From an uncultured Clostridia bacterium (GTDB lineage: Bacteria; Bacillota; Clostridia; Oscillospirales; Acutalibacteraceae), in contig CAMCHQ010000005.1 in NCBI GenBank assembly GCA_945874765.1, positions 62,001-126,000 of the forward strand: DNA of 64,000 bases, written 5' to 3'. The position numbers were made by a program, and so were the translations under genes. The notes beneath the pieces were generated by a model that saw nothing but the letters and a program-made list of their open reading frames with translations, searched no databases and was not told the DNA's origin. How positions within the stretch are numbered: the stretch's first letter is position 1; every line of letters begins with the position of its first letter. Below, one piece after another: positions 26,935 to 34,512 of the stretch.

Positions 26935-29403
26935 ATGATTGTACGGAGGCAGTCAAACGCTTGGCTGAATGAAAAAATGACTTTTGATAAAAATTTCCAA
27001 AAGGCAAAAATTCTTATAGTTGACGATTCGTCTATTAATAGAATGATACTTAAAGATATTTTGGGCGACAAGTATGATTTTGTTGAAGCGGCAAACGGAC
27101 GTGAAGCGATTGCAACTATAAAAAACAGCAACAATTCAATAGACCTTGTTTTGCTTGATTTGATTATGCCTGTTATGGACGGCTTTGAAACGCTTGAAAT
27201 TATGAAAGAAAACGGCTGGCTTGAATTTTTGCCGGTTATCGTTGTTTCTGCCGAGGGCGACAGCAAATATATGGAAATGGCTTATGAACTCGGTGCTGTC
27301 GAGTTTATTAAGCGACCTTATGACGCAAGCATTATCCACAGACGTATTCAAAACATCTTAACCCTTTATCAAAAGCAAAAACGCCTTGTAAATATCGTTG
27401 AACAGCAGATATATGAAAACGAAAGCTACAGCCGTCAGATGATTGATATTCTCGGTCACATAGTTGAGTTCAGAAACGGCGAAAGTAATTTGCACGTTCA
27501 TCACGTTCAGCTTTTGACGAGAATTTTGCTTACTCATTTGACCGAAATTACAGATGAATACGATATAAGCGAAAAAGATATAATGCTTATTTCAAATGCG
27601 TCGGCTCTTCACGATATAGGCAAAATTTCAATTGATGAAAAAATACTTAATAAGCCGGGAAAACTCACAAATGAGGAATTTGACCTTGTTAAAACTCACA
27701 GCGCAATCGGCGCTCAAATGATTGAAAAACTTCCTGCTTACGATAAAAATAACAGAGATAATATTTTATATTACTGCTACCAAATTTGCCGCTGGCACCA
27801 CGAAAGATGGGACGGCAGGGGATATCCCGACGGTTTAAAGGGTAACGATATTCCTATTTCTGCCCAAATTGTTGCACTTGCCGATGTTTATGACGCACTT
27901 ACAAGTGAACGTTGCTATAAAAAAGCTTTTACTCACGATAAGGCGATAGAGATGATTTGCGGCGGCGAATGCGGTGATTTTAACCCGCTTCTTATTCGCT
28001 GTCTGACCGAATGTGCCAAGTATATCAAAACCGCTATCCACGGCAAGGCAAACAAAATCGGCGAAAAAAATATGATAATTAAAATCACCCGTGAAACTTT
28101 GAGCGATAAGCTTAACAATCTTTCCGATAAGGAGATTTTTCTTGCCGAGCAGGAGGAGAAAAAACGTCGTTTCTTTGTTGAAGACGTCAAGGAACTTCAA
28201 ATGGAGTATGACAATGGGCAAAAGACTTTGTCGCTTTCAAACTACACGGCGGAATTTTTAGGCTCCGACAGTCTTGTTATTGATATTGATAACACCGAGC
28301 ATTTACTCGGTAAGGAAAATATAGAAAAATTAACCGATTTATCATCTCAAACCACACCTCAAAATGTGCTTGCAAATACAACTCTTCATTTGACAAAGGG
28401 CGATACACGTTATATCTGCGATGTTAAAATGATGAGCCTTTGGAGTGATAACGTGAATCCCGAGTATTTGGGTTCGGCAATAAGAATTATTCCTTATAAT
28501 GAATTTGACCCGATTAACAGCGTGTATTGTTTAAACGATACCGAAAGCGCAGACTTTATGGCTTTTGCAACGCAGGCAAAAAAGGTGTTCGACGTTGTAA
28601 GAATTGTTGACCCGGTTAAAACACGTGTTGTTTCTCCCGATGAGTATGACAATGCGATTGAAAAATCGGAAAAAAGCGAAAATCTCAAATGTTTTGAATT
28701 TTGGGGCAAAAACAAAAGGTGCCAAAATTGTACGTCGTATAAGGCGTATGAAACAAAGCAGATTCAGACAAAGCTTGAATTTGTCGGCGATAACGTTTAT
28801 CAAATTTTTTCAAAATATATCAATTTGGGCGGTAAGGATTACGTTGTCGAAATGGTATATAAGAATAAAGAGGATATGCTTCTTGACGCTTACGGCAAAA
28901 ACGATTTGATTGAATATGTAAAAAGTTATAACAGGCGCTTGTACCGTGATTCGTTAACGGGTGCATATAACCGTCGCTATTATGACGAAGTCGCTAAAAA
29001 TATGGGAGATATAGGCGGCGTTGTTATGATGGATATTGACCGCTTTAAGTTTATCAACGATAAATACGGCCATATTGCAGGCGATATAGCAATCAAAAGC
29101 GTTGTGGATGCCATAAACGGAGTTATACGAAAAGGCGACAGGCTTATTCGTTACGGCGGCGATGAACTTGTTTTGGTTGTCGGCAAAATTTCCTGCGGCG
29201 AGTTTGAAAAAACGCTGAAAAATATAGTTGATGTTGTAAAAAATACCAAAATCGAAAATGAACCGAATTTAAAGCTTTCTGTAACTGTCGGCGGCGTTTA
29301 CGGAATTAAGAACGTTGAACAGGCTGTTGCAGAGGCAGATAAATTAATGTACCAAGGCAAAAATAAAGAAACACATATTGTTTCCGAGCAAACGGAGGAG
29401 TAG
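26935..29403 (+). CDS. Response regulator with REC, HD-GYP and GGDEF domains
   Basis: An 822-residue cytoplasmic protein that could both degrade and make c-di-GMP under control of a phosphorelay. The REC domain (about 24-145) has DLVLLDLIMPVMDG with the phospho-acceptor Asp at residue 75 (counted from 26935). The HD-GYP phosphodiesterase domain (about 170-380) has LHDIGK (His226-Asp227) and GRGYP (296-298). A PAS-like segment with CxxC (RCQNC) follows, then a GGDEF domain with LTGAYNRRYY and the loop RYGGDEL (from 741). GGDEL departs from GGDEF at the last residue but is often active. The start is uncertain: the ATG at 26935 lacks a ribosome site, and an internal ATG at 26977 is the alternative. 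It ends in TAG, four bases before the Hpt gene. Confidence 0.9.
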   Translation: MIVRRQSNAWLNEKMTFDKNFQKAKILIVDDSSINRMILKDILGDKYDFVEAANGREAIATIKNSNNSIDLVLLDLIMPVMDGFETLEIMKENGWLEFLPVIVVSAEGDSKYMEMAYELGAVEFIKRPYDASIIHRRIQNILTLYQKQKRLVNIVEQQIYENESYSRQMIDILGHIVEFRNGESNLHVHHVQLLTRILLTHLTEITDEYDISEKDIMLISNASALHDIGKISIDEKILNKPGKLTNEEFDLVKTHSAIGAQMIEKLPAYDKNNRDNILYYCYQICRWHHERWDGRGYPDGLKGNDIPISAQIVALADVYDALTSERCYKKAFTHDKAIEMICGGECGDFNPLLIRCLTECAKYIKTAIHGKANKIGEKNMIIKITRETLSDKLNNLSDKEIFLAEQEEKKRRFFVEDVKELQMEYDNGQKTLSLSNYTAEFLGSDSLVIDIDNTEHLLGKENIEKLTDLSSQTTPQNVLANTTLHLTKGDTRYICDVKMMSLWSDNVNPEYLGSAIRIIPYNEFDPINSVYCLNDTESADFMAFATQAKKVFDVVRIVDPVKTRVVSPDEYDNAIEKSEKSENLKCFEFWGKNKRCQNCTSYKAYETKQIQTKLEFVGDNVYQIFSKYINLGGKDYVVEMVYKNKEDMLLDAYGKNDLIEYVKSYNRRLYRDSLTGAYNRRYYDEVAKNMGDIGGVVMMDIDRFKFINDKYGHIAGDIAIKSVVDAINGVIRKGDRLIRYGGDELVLVVGKISCGEFEKTLKNIVDVVKNTKIENEPNLKLSVTVGGVYGIKNVEQAVAEADKLMYQGKNKETHIVSEQTEE

Positions 29404-29406
29404 AAA

Positions 29407-29754
29407 ATGAAATTAGAGGAATTTTATGCCGTGGTCGGCGGTGACTATGAGGATACGGTTTCGAGGCTTATGCATTAACAAATTGTCAGAAAATTTGTTA
29501 ATGCATTTTTAAAAGACAAAAGCTATAATGAATTTTTTGAAAATTATGATGCTCACAATAATGAAGCGGCATTTCGTGCAATTCATACCCTCAAAGGTTT
29601 AAGTCTTAATCTCGGCTTCAGCGTTCTTTCAGATGCAAGCGTTGCTGTAACCGAGGCGCTTCGTGACGGCAAAAACGACGTTACAAACGAAATGCTTGAA
29701 GAGCTTAAATCGGCATATAAATTGACTTGCGACGCTATTAATCAACTCGATTAA
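29407..29754 (+). pseudogene. Hpt phosphotransfer protein, interrupted by an in-frame TAA
   Basis: From the ATG at 29407, MKLEEFYAVVGGDYEDTVSR leads to LMH and TAA at 29476-29478; the same frame continues QIVRKFVNAFLKDKSYNEFF and the Hpt signature FRAIHTLKGLSLNLGF (phospho-His in HTLKG), ending with TAA at 29752. Related Hpt proteins read SRLxxExIVxKFVxKFL, so the stop replaces a Glu (GAA to TAA). The stop lies in a perfect inverted repeat. An Hpt protein would carry phosphate between the neighbouring hybrid kinase and the response regulator directly upstream; all are probably one signalling set. Confidence 0.82.
29470..29506. repeat. Perfect 15-bp inverted repeat across the Hpt stop codon
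   Basis: ATGCATTAACAAATT (29470-29484) is the exact reverse complement of AATTTGTTAATGCAT (29492-29506), with a seven-base loop GTCAGAA. The premature TAA lies in the left arm. Changing that TAA back to GAA would create exactly one mismatch in the stem. Confidence 0.9.
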
Positions 29755-29837
29755 AATTTAAAAATATACATAAAATCCATTGCTTGCTAAGATAATTTGT
29801 AAACAATTCACAACATTTAAAATTTGTCAGGAAAATG

Positions 29838-29866
29838 TTGACAAATCGCACTTATGTTGATATAAT
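29838..29866 (+). promoter_or_regulatory. Consensus promoter for the first c-di-GMP riboswitch
   Basis: TTGACA (29838-29843), 17 bases, TATAAT (29861-29866): a perfect vegetative promoter. The gene-free stretch 29755-30057 holds this promoter, the riboswitch and its terminator; nothing else was seen there. Confidence 0.92.
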
Positions 29867-29895
29867 TAAGGAGCAATGAGGAGTTGCGAAGTTAA

Positions 29896-29973
29896 TATTT
29901 GGCAAATCGTCGGAAACGGCGGGACGCAAAGTTATGAGCCTAAGGTTTTTTACTATGGTTGTCAAACCGCAGA
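29896..29973 (+). ncRNA. c-di-GMP-I (GEMM) riboswitch
   Basis: The conserved core is present: GGCAAA, then CGTCGGAAACGGCG (a stem capped by a GAAA tetraloop), GGGACGCAAAG, GAGCCTA, and CTATGGTTGTC (the tetraloop-receptor strand). This is the GEMM-I layout that binds c-di-GMP. The 3' end runs into a terminator hairpin whose 5' arm (AAACCGCA) would be competed for by aptamer closing pairs such as TTGCG (29884-29888), suggesting control of termination. The direction of switching is not certain. Confidence 0.92.
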
Positions 29974-30005
29974 TTGTAAAGTCTTTTTCAATTTGCGGTT
30001 TTTTT
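29964..30005 (+). terminator. Terminator of the first c-di-GMP riboswitch
   Basis: AAACCGCAGATTG (29964-29976) pairs with CAATTTGCGGTTT (29989-30001), with one G-U pair, followed by T residues: the expression platform of the riboswitch. Confidence 0.88.
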
Positions 30006-30057
30006 ATTTGTTTAATATTTTTGATAATAAATAATGAATGTGAAGGAGAGATTATTT

Positions 30058-31206
30058 ATGAAAAAGATTAAAGCTATTTCACTTGCACTTGCAGTAATGA
30101 TGCTTATGACTTGTTTCCCATTCAGCGCTTTTGCTGCTGAGGAAAAGCAAACTGTTGAAGCTGTTTACTACATTTTGAAGGAAGGCTTACCTGTTCCTGC
30201 AGGCATCGCAAGCCAGCCTACTGCAAACTATTCAAAGGCAGGCACCGGCAAAATCACAATAACAAAAGGTTACAAGGGCGAATACAATGAAGACGGTGTA
30301 ACCAACATTGTTGAAGCTCCTGAGGTTAAGCTTGATAAAGGTCAGTCAATCGTTTGGTATGTAACTAAGGTTGAGGGCGACGGCTGGCACGTTGACGGCG
30401 TTGTTACTCCGTTTTACAGCTTCCTTTATGACGGCAACGGCGCAAGCGGTTCAACAACAGACCCTACTCATTATTTTGAAAAGGATACCGCTAAGGTTGC
30501 TGAAAACAAGTTTACCAAGGAAGGCTACACTTTCAAGTCATGGAACACTAAGGCAGACGGCACAGGCACAACATATATGCCCGGTGACAAGATTAAGGTT
30601 AAAGACCTTGGCTTCCCTAAGGGTATCAATACTTTAACTCTTTATGCTATTTTTAAGAAGAATGCAGCTACAGATTATCAGTATAAGACTCTTAAGATTG
30701 TAACTCCTAAGAAAATGTCTGTTCGTTTTGAGGACGGCAAGATTTATAAAAACGGCGATTCACTCACAATTGCAATCGGCAAGGAATATAAATTCCAGAT
30801 GTGCTCAAACGATTGGGATACAGATACTTACACCGATGACGGTCACGGTATCGCAGGTACAGTTGTTTATACTGTAATGGTTTCTAAGAGCAATACTGAG
30901 AGAAGCTACAGCGCTTCATCACACAAGTTCATTCTTCCTAAGAGTGACCCGGTTCTCAGAACCGACGTAAACAATTGCTTTATGGCTTACAAATTCCACT
31001 TCAAGACAGATTACAACAAGCAAACAGGTATTGCTCAGGTTGTAAATACTCCGCTTGAAAGCCTTTCTGTAAACCTTCCTCTCGGCTCAACAATCGCAGC
31101 AGACGCTTACATTGCAAAGAAGTTTAAGAAGACAGACTTCGTATTTGTTGAGAAAGATGAAAACCATCCTAAGGAATCTTACAAAACATACAACTGGGGC
31201 TTCTAA
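30058..31206 (+). CDS. Secreted protein with an InlB/Listeria-Bacteroides repeat, under c-di-GMP riboswitch control
   Basis: About 382 residues. MKKIKAISLALAVMMLMTCF followed by FSAFAAEE is a classic signal peptide with Ala-X-Ala cleavage. Residues about 130-210 form an InlB B-repeat (Flg_new) with SFLYDGNGASGST, FTKEGYTFKSWNTKADGTG and LTLYAIF. The rest is beta-rich with no recognised enzyme motif or cell-wall sorting signal. AAGGAGAG stands upstream of the ATG at 30058; an in-frame start at 30034 would put extra charged residues before the signal peptide. Codon use (many AAG, GCT, AAC) looks more biased than in neighbours, hinting at high expression. A c-di-GMP-controlled surface or matrix protein is likely; the ligand is unknown. 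Confidence 0.82.
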   Translation: MKKIKAISLALAVMMLMTCFPFSAFAAEEKQTVEAVYYILKEGLPVPAGIASQPTANYSKAGTGKITITKGYKGEYNEDGVTNIVEAPEVKLDKGQSIVWYVTKVEGDGWHVDGVVTPFYSFLYDGNGASGSTTDPTHYFEKDTAKVAENKFTKEGYTFKSWNTKADGTGTTYMPGDKIKVKDLGFPKGINTLTLYAIFKKNAATDYQYKTLKIVTPKKMSVRFEDGKIYKNGDSLTIAIGKEYKFQMCSNDWDTDTYTDDGHGIAGTVVYTVMVSKSNTERSYSASSHKFILPKSDPVLRTDVNNCFMAYKFHFKTDYNKQTGIAQVVNTPLESLSVNLPLGSTIAADAYIAKKFKKTDFVFVEKDENHPKESYKTYNWGF

Positions 31207-31210
31207 TTGA

Positions 31211-31288
31211 ATAGGCAAATTGTCGGAAACGGCAAGACGCAAAGTTATGAGCCTACGGCAAATTAAGCTATGGCAGTCAGACCGCAAG
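31211..31288 (+). ncRNA. Second c-di-GMP-I (GEMM) riboswitch
   Basis: It starts about five bases after the stop of the InlB-repeat protein gene: AGGCAAA, TTGTCGGAAACGGCAA (stem with GAAA tetraloop), GACGCAAAG, GAGCCTACGG, GCTATGGCAGTC, leading into a strong terminator. Sequence and layout closely match the first copy 1.3 kb upstream. With no promoter directly in front, it probably acts on transcripts reading through from the upstream gene. Confidence 0.9.
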
Positions 31289-31310
31289 ATTATTTCTTGC
31301 GGTCTTTTTC
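31279..31310 (+). terminator. Terminator of the second c-di-GMP riboswitch
   Basis: AGACCGCAAGA (31279-31289) and TCTTGCGGTCT (31295-31305) form a perfect 11-bp stem followed by TTTTC. Confidence 0.92.
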
Positions 31311-31312
31311 TA

Positions 31313-31341
31313 TTGTAATTTATAATTAAATATATTATAAT
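31313..31341 (+). promoter_or_regulatory. Possible promoter for the polysaccharide operon
   Basis: TTGTAA (31313-31318), 17 bases, TATAAT (31336-31341), located after the second riboswitch terminator. If real, the downstream operon has an entry point that escapes the riboswitch. The region is very AT-rich, so chance matches are likely. Confidence 0.5.
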
Positions 31342-31392
31342 ATTATAAATATAAATAATTATTTATTATGATGAATTTAAGGAGAGTTTGTT

Positions 31393-32034
31393 ATGAAAAA
31401 AATTTTGTCTTTAGCCTTAGTGCTTGTTCTTTCTTTAACAGTGTTTACGGCTTGCTCGAATACCGACCCGAATGTAAAACAAACTACCTCTTCTCAGTCT
31501 GACGGATATGAGGTTAATACAGATGAGGATACTTCGGAAAGTACAACCAAAGATGACGGCGTGGTTAATGCCGATTATTATGCTAACAGAAGTTATGAAC
31601 TTCGCTTCCTTTTTGCGGTTGATTCGTTTGATAAACCGTCGGATATTTCAACAAGCGTTCTTGTTCAGTATGCTTTTTGTCGCCTTTATTATGATAATCT
31701 TACCGATATGCCACGTAAGGGCGTTAAAATGCGTGAGGCAACTCAAAAGCAAATCACTGACCAAATTCAAAAGGAGTTCGGCAAAGTGAACGTTGATGTT
31801 ACAAAGTCGGATTTATATAATCATGATAAGAAAAAGTTTGAAATGTGGGAGCCTCTTTACGGCAGTGACATTTATTTCAACGCTAAAAGCGAAAAAGTCA
31901 GCGACAGCGAATATAAAGTAACCTCAACTTTTTATAACGATGAGGCTAAAACGGAAGTTAAAGGTACAACTGTTATGACCGTCAGCGTTTCAAAAGACGG
32001 CAAACAGTATATTAAAAAGCTTTCTTCAAAATAA
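31393..32034 (+). CDS. Lipoprotein, first gene of the polysaccharide operon
   Basis: A 213-residue lipoprotein: MKKILSLALVLVLSLTVFTA ends in a lipobox with Cys at about residue 21, followed by a Ser/Thr/Asp-rich linker (22-55). The remaining mixed alpha/beta part (about 58-213; NRSYELRFLFAVDSFD, SDSEYKVTSTFYNDEAK) has no family I recognise; it resembles NTF2/SnoaL-like lipoproteins in size only. AAGGAGAG precedes the ATG. It is followed two bases later by a small gene, so it belongs to the operon with the glycosyltransferase. The function is unknown. Confidence 0.75.
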   Translation: MKKILSLALVLVLSLTVFTACSNTDPNVKQTTSSQSDGYEVNTDEDTSESTTKDDGVVNADYYANRSYELRFLFAVDSFDKPSDISTSVLVQYAFCRLYYDNLTDMPRKGVKMREATQKQITDQIQKEFGKVNVDVTKSDLYNHDKKKFEMWEPLYGSDIYFNAKSEKVSDSEYKVTSTFYNDEAKTEVKGTTVMTVSVSKDGKQYIKKLSSK

Positions 32035-32050
32035 GGTGAACGGTGATTTT

Positions 32051-32266
32051 ATGAACGAAAATGATTTGCTCAATGAACTTAACAACGAAAAATATATCAA
32101 TTCTCAGCTTATTTCGATTATAAACGATATTGAAACCAAATATAACGAAATCGGCAGCTTGATTGATGAATTTCATTTACTGCTCGGCGATGATGCAGAC
32201 GCTACTGTTGATAACGGCGAACAGGTTAAAAATTTGCTCAACAAATATTCTCAACTCAAAAAATGA
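32051..32266 (+). CDS. Small coiled-coil protein, unknown function
   Basis: About 71 residues, all helical and acidic (NENDLLNELNNEKYINSQLI, then a short loop and EQVKNLLNKYSQLKK). No membrane segment and no family recognised. Starts considered: ATG at 32051 behind GGTGA, or an in-frame GTG at 32036 just after the lipoprotein stop. It lies between the lipoprotein and the HD-GYP gene with an eight-base gap to the latter, so it is probably translated as part of the operon. It may be an adaptor; that is a guess. Confidence 0.6.
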   Translation: MNENDLLNELNNEKYINSQLISIINDIETKYNEIGSLIDEFHLLLGDDADATVDNGEQVKNLLNKYSQLKK

Positions 32267-32274
32267 GGTAAAAT

Positions 32275-34512
32275 ATGAAATCGACTTTTCAAAAAATCAA
32301 AGGTAAATTAAAAAAATATTTTTCAGGCGTACGTTTGAATTTAACTATTTTCACTGCGCTTGCCGTTGCTATGATTTTGCTTTCTTTTGCAATTCAGTAT
32401 GCCGGAAATTATGTTTTGAGCCTTAAAGAAGAGGTTAGAAACGTTCAGTCTTGGGATTATACGTATATTTCATCTCCTGACGCTTCGGTTGACGGCACTA
32501 AACTTACCCCGTCTAACTACGTTGTACCTATTTCAAGTAAGGGTAATACCGGCTACTGCTACCTTACCCATACCTTTGATAAGATTAACGAAAAAACATA
32601 TTTGAAGATTATTACAGACCATTCACCCGTTAAAATTATAGTTAACGGTCAGGAGGTTTATAATAATCACTACGGCAGTGAGCAGTATGTTGCAAACAGC
32701 TACAACCTTGTAACGCTTAATAAAACCACCCGTTCTCAAAAGGTTGAAGTTTATATGGCTGTGCCTTTCTCCGTTACATTTAATGTTCAAATGTCAAACA
32801 CACAGCCGTCTGACTTCACGTTTACTCCGGCATTTTTTGCAGGCGTTGGAGTTGCTGCTGTCGGCATTATTATGTTCTTGATATCTCTTGTTTTTTCAAT
32901 TAAAAATAAGCATTTGTCAAAACTTGTGTTTGTAGCGTTTTTTGATGTATTCAGCGGCGCTGATATTGTCCTTTGGCAGTTCTTGCAAAATTCATATAAA
33001 TTGAATGCACCGATTTATTATAATATTTCCCTTGCCGTATCGCTTCTCGTAATGCTTTGGGCAAGCGTGAGCGCTATGTCAAATTTCGGTATGCTCTCAA
33101 AATCCTGCAAGTTTACCCTTGCTTTGAGCGTTATATTCCTTGCGTGCTCGGCAATACCTAATATTCCGGCTGTACTTCGTATAGTCCCCGTTGCCGTATC
33201 GGCAATGCTCTTTATCTCTCTTATTTTGTCGCAGTCATCATTTATTAAGGCGATAGGCAGGAGACTTAAAGGTGCAAGCTCGGTTTGGTTTTTGGGCTGC
33301 TACGTTGTCTTGACCGATTTTATTCTCGTGCTTCAGCTTTTCCTCGGCAAAACAAAATACTATGTTGTTTTCAGCGTGCTTACCTCAATTGTTTACACTA
33401 TCGTTATGACGATTGTTAAGTATGACGAATCTTCTAAGAAATTCACGGAGAATAAAAAGCAAAAGGAACAGTTTATTGATTCTCTTGCGTGGGTTGATTC
33501 GCTTGATTCAATGATGAAAAAGGTGAACGCCGCTTTTGACGATGAGGAAAAACTCATAACTGCCGCACAGGAATTTAAAAAGATTATTAATGAGCGTATC
33601 CCGAGTGAAAACGGTCTGACAATCGGCGTCTGTCAGCTCGGCGACGACGGTAATTTTTATGAGATATATAACGACAATCTTGATGAGCCTTGCAATTACA
33701 ATATGATTGACGAGAGATTTTTGAACAGTTCTCAAACTCACCACGTTTTGTGGGGAAATACATATTTTGACGTAATTATCGATAAAAACGCTAAACCGTA
33801 TGCAATTCTTCATTTCGAGGGTGCGGATAATTTGCTTTCGCTTAATATTAATAATATTGTTGAAACTATCAGCGCCGATTTGGACGTTTCGCTTAATATA
33901 ACAGATGATGAAATTGCCAACGAGGAATTTGAGGCAGGTATTTTTGCTCAGCTTTCTCAAACCGTTGAAATTAAAAACGGCGTCGGCAAAAATCATCTTG
34001 AAAATGTTTCAAATATCACTTTCTGCCTTTGTGCTCAGCTTGGGCTGAGTGAGGACGAAATAAGGCAAATCGGATATGCTTCAATGCTTCACGATATCGG
34101 TAAAATTGTTATCCCTGAAGAAATTATTAAAAAGCAGGGATATCTTACCGAGGATGAAAAAAATCTTATGCGTTTTCACGCTGAGGCGGGATATAAACTT
34201 CTTTCCTGTATTCCGGGTGAATTTATGTCACTTGCGGCTGAAATCGCATATTATCACCACGAAAAATATGACGGCACCGGCTACTACGGCAAAAAGGGTG
34301 AGGATATTCCTCTTAGTGCAAGAATTGTATCTGTTGCCGACGTGTTTGACGCTCTTACTTCTTCCCGTTCATATAAAACGGCGTGGACTGACGAGCGTGC
34401 AATAGAATATCTTAAAGAAAACAGCGGCACTTCGTTTGACGAAAATGTTGTAAATGCTTTTCTCGATTGCTACCAAACTATTTGTGAATTCAGAAAAGGC
34501 GGTGATTATTAA
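32275..34512 (+). CDS. Membrane HD-GYP protein (c-di-GMP phosphodiesterase-like)
   Basis: A 745-residue protein with an N-terminal helix (about 21-41), an extracytoplasmic domain (about 45-180), a set of about seven membrane helices (185-380) and a C-terminal HD-GYP domain (about 560-740). The metal motif ASMLHDIGK (His606-Asp607) and HHEKYDGTGY are kept, with DVFDAL downstream. The eponymous GYP is GYY (669-671), so catalysis or partner binding may differ from standard HD-GYP enzymes. Being inside the glycosyltransferase operon, it may tune local c-di-GMP or act as a c-di-GMP-dependent switch. Its stop overlaps the next ATG by one base. Confidence 0.87.
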   Translation: MKSTFQKIKGKLKKYFSGVRLNLTIFTALAVAMILLSFAIQYAGNYVLSLKEEVRNVQSWDYTYISSPDASVDGTKLTPSNYVVPISSKGNTGYCYLTHTFDKINEKTYLKIITDHSPVKIIVNGQEVYNNHYGSEQYVANSYNLVTLNKTTRSQKVEVYMAVPFSVTFNVQMSNTQPSDFTFTPAFFAGVGVAAVGIIMFLISLVFSIKNKHLSKLVFVAFFDVFSGADIVLWQFLQNSYKLNAPIYYNISLAVSLLVMLWASVSAMSNFGMLSKSCKFTLALSVIFLACSAIPNIPAVLRIVPVAVSAMLFISLILSQSSFIKAIGRRLKGASSVWFLGCYVVLTDFILVLQLFLGKTKYYVVFSVLTSIVYTIVMTIVKYDESSKKFTENKKQKEQFIDSLAWVDSLDSMMKKVNAAFDDEEKLITAAQEFKKIINERIPSENGLTIGVCQLGDDGNFYEIYNDNLDEPCNYNMIDERFLNSSQTHHVLWGNTYFDVIIDKNAKPYAILHFEGADNLLSLNINNIVETISADLDVSLNITDDEIANEEFEAGIFAQLSQTVEIKNGVGKNHLENVSNITFCLCAQLGLSEDEIRQIGYASMLHDIGKIVIPEEIIKKQGYLTEDEKNLMRFHAEAGYKLLSCIPGEFMSLAAEIAYYHHEKYDGTGYYGKKGEDIPLSARIVSVADVFDALTSSRSYKTAWTDERAIEYLKENSGTSFDENVVNAFLDCYQTICEFRKGGDY

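Noticed and set aside
26945-26949. GGAGG as the ribosome binding site for the REC/HD-GYP/GGDEF gene
   Set aside because: No in-frame ATG, GTG or TTG lies at a suitable distance downstream; the next in-frame ATG is 27 bases away, so the start was left uncertain instead.
32275-34512. Histidine kinase sensor because of the 7TM region
   Set aside because: The C-terminal domain has HD-GYP metal motifs and lacks H-box, N-box and G-box motifs.
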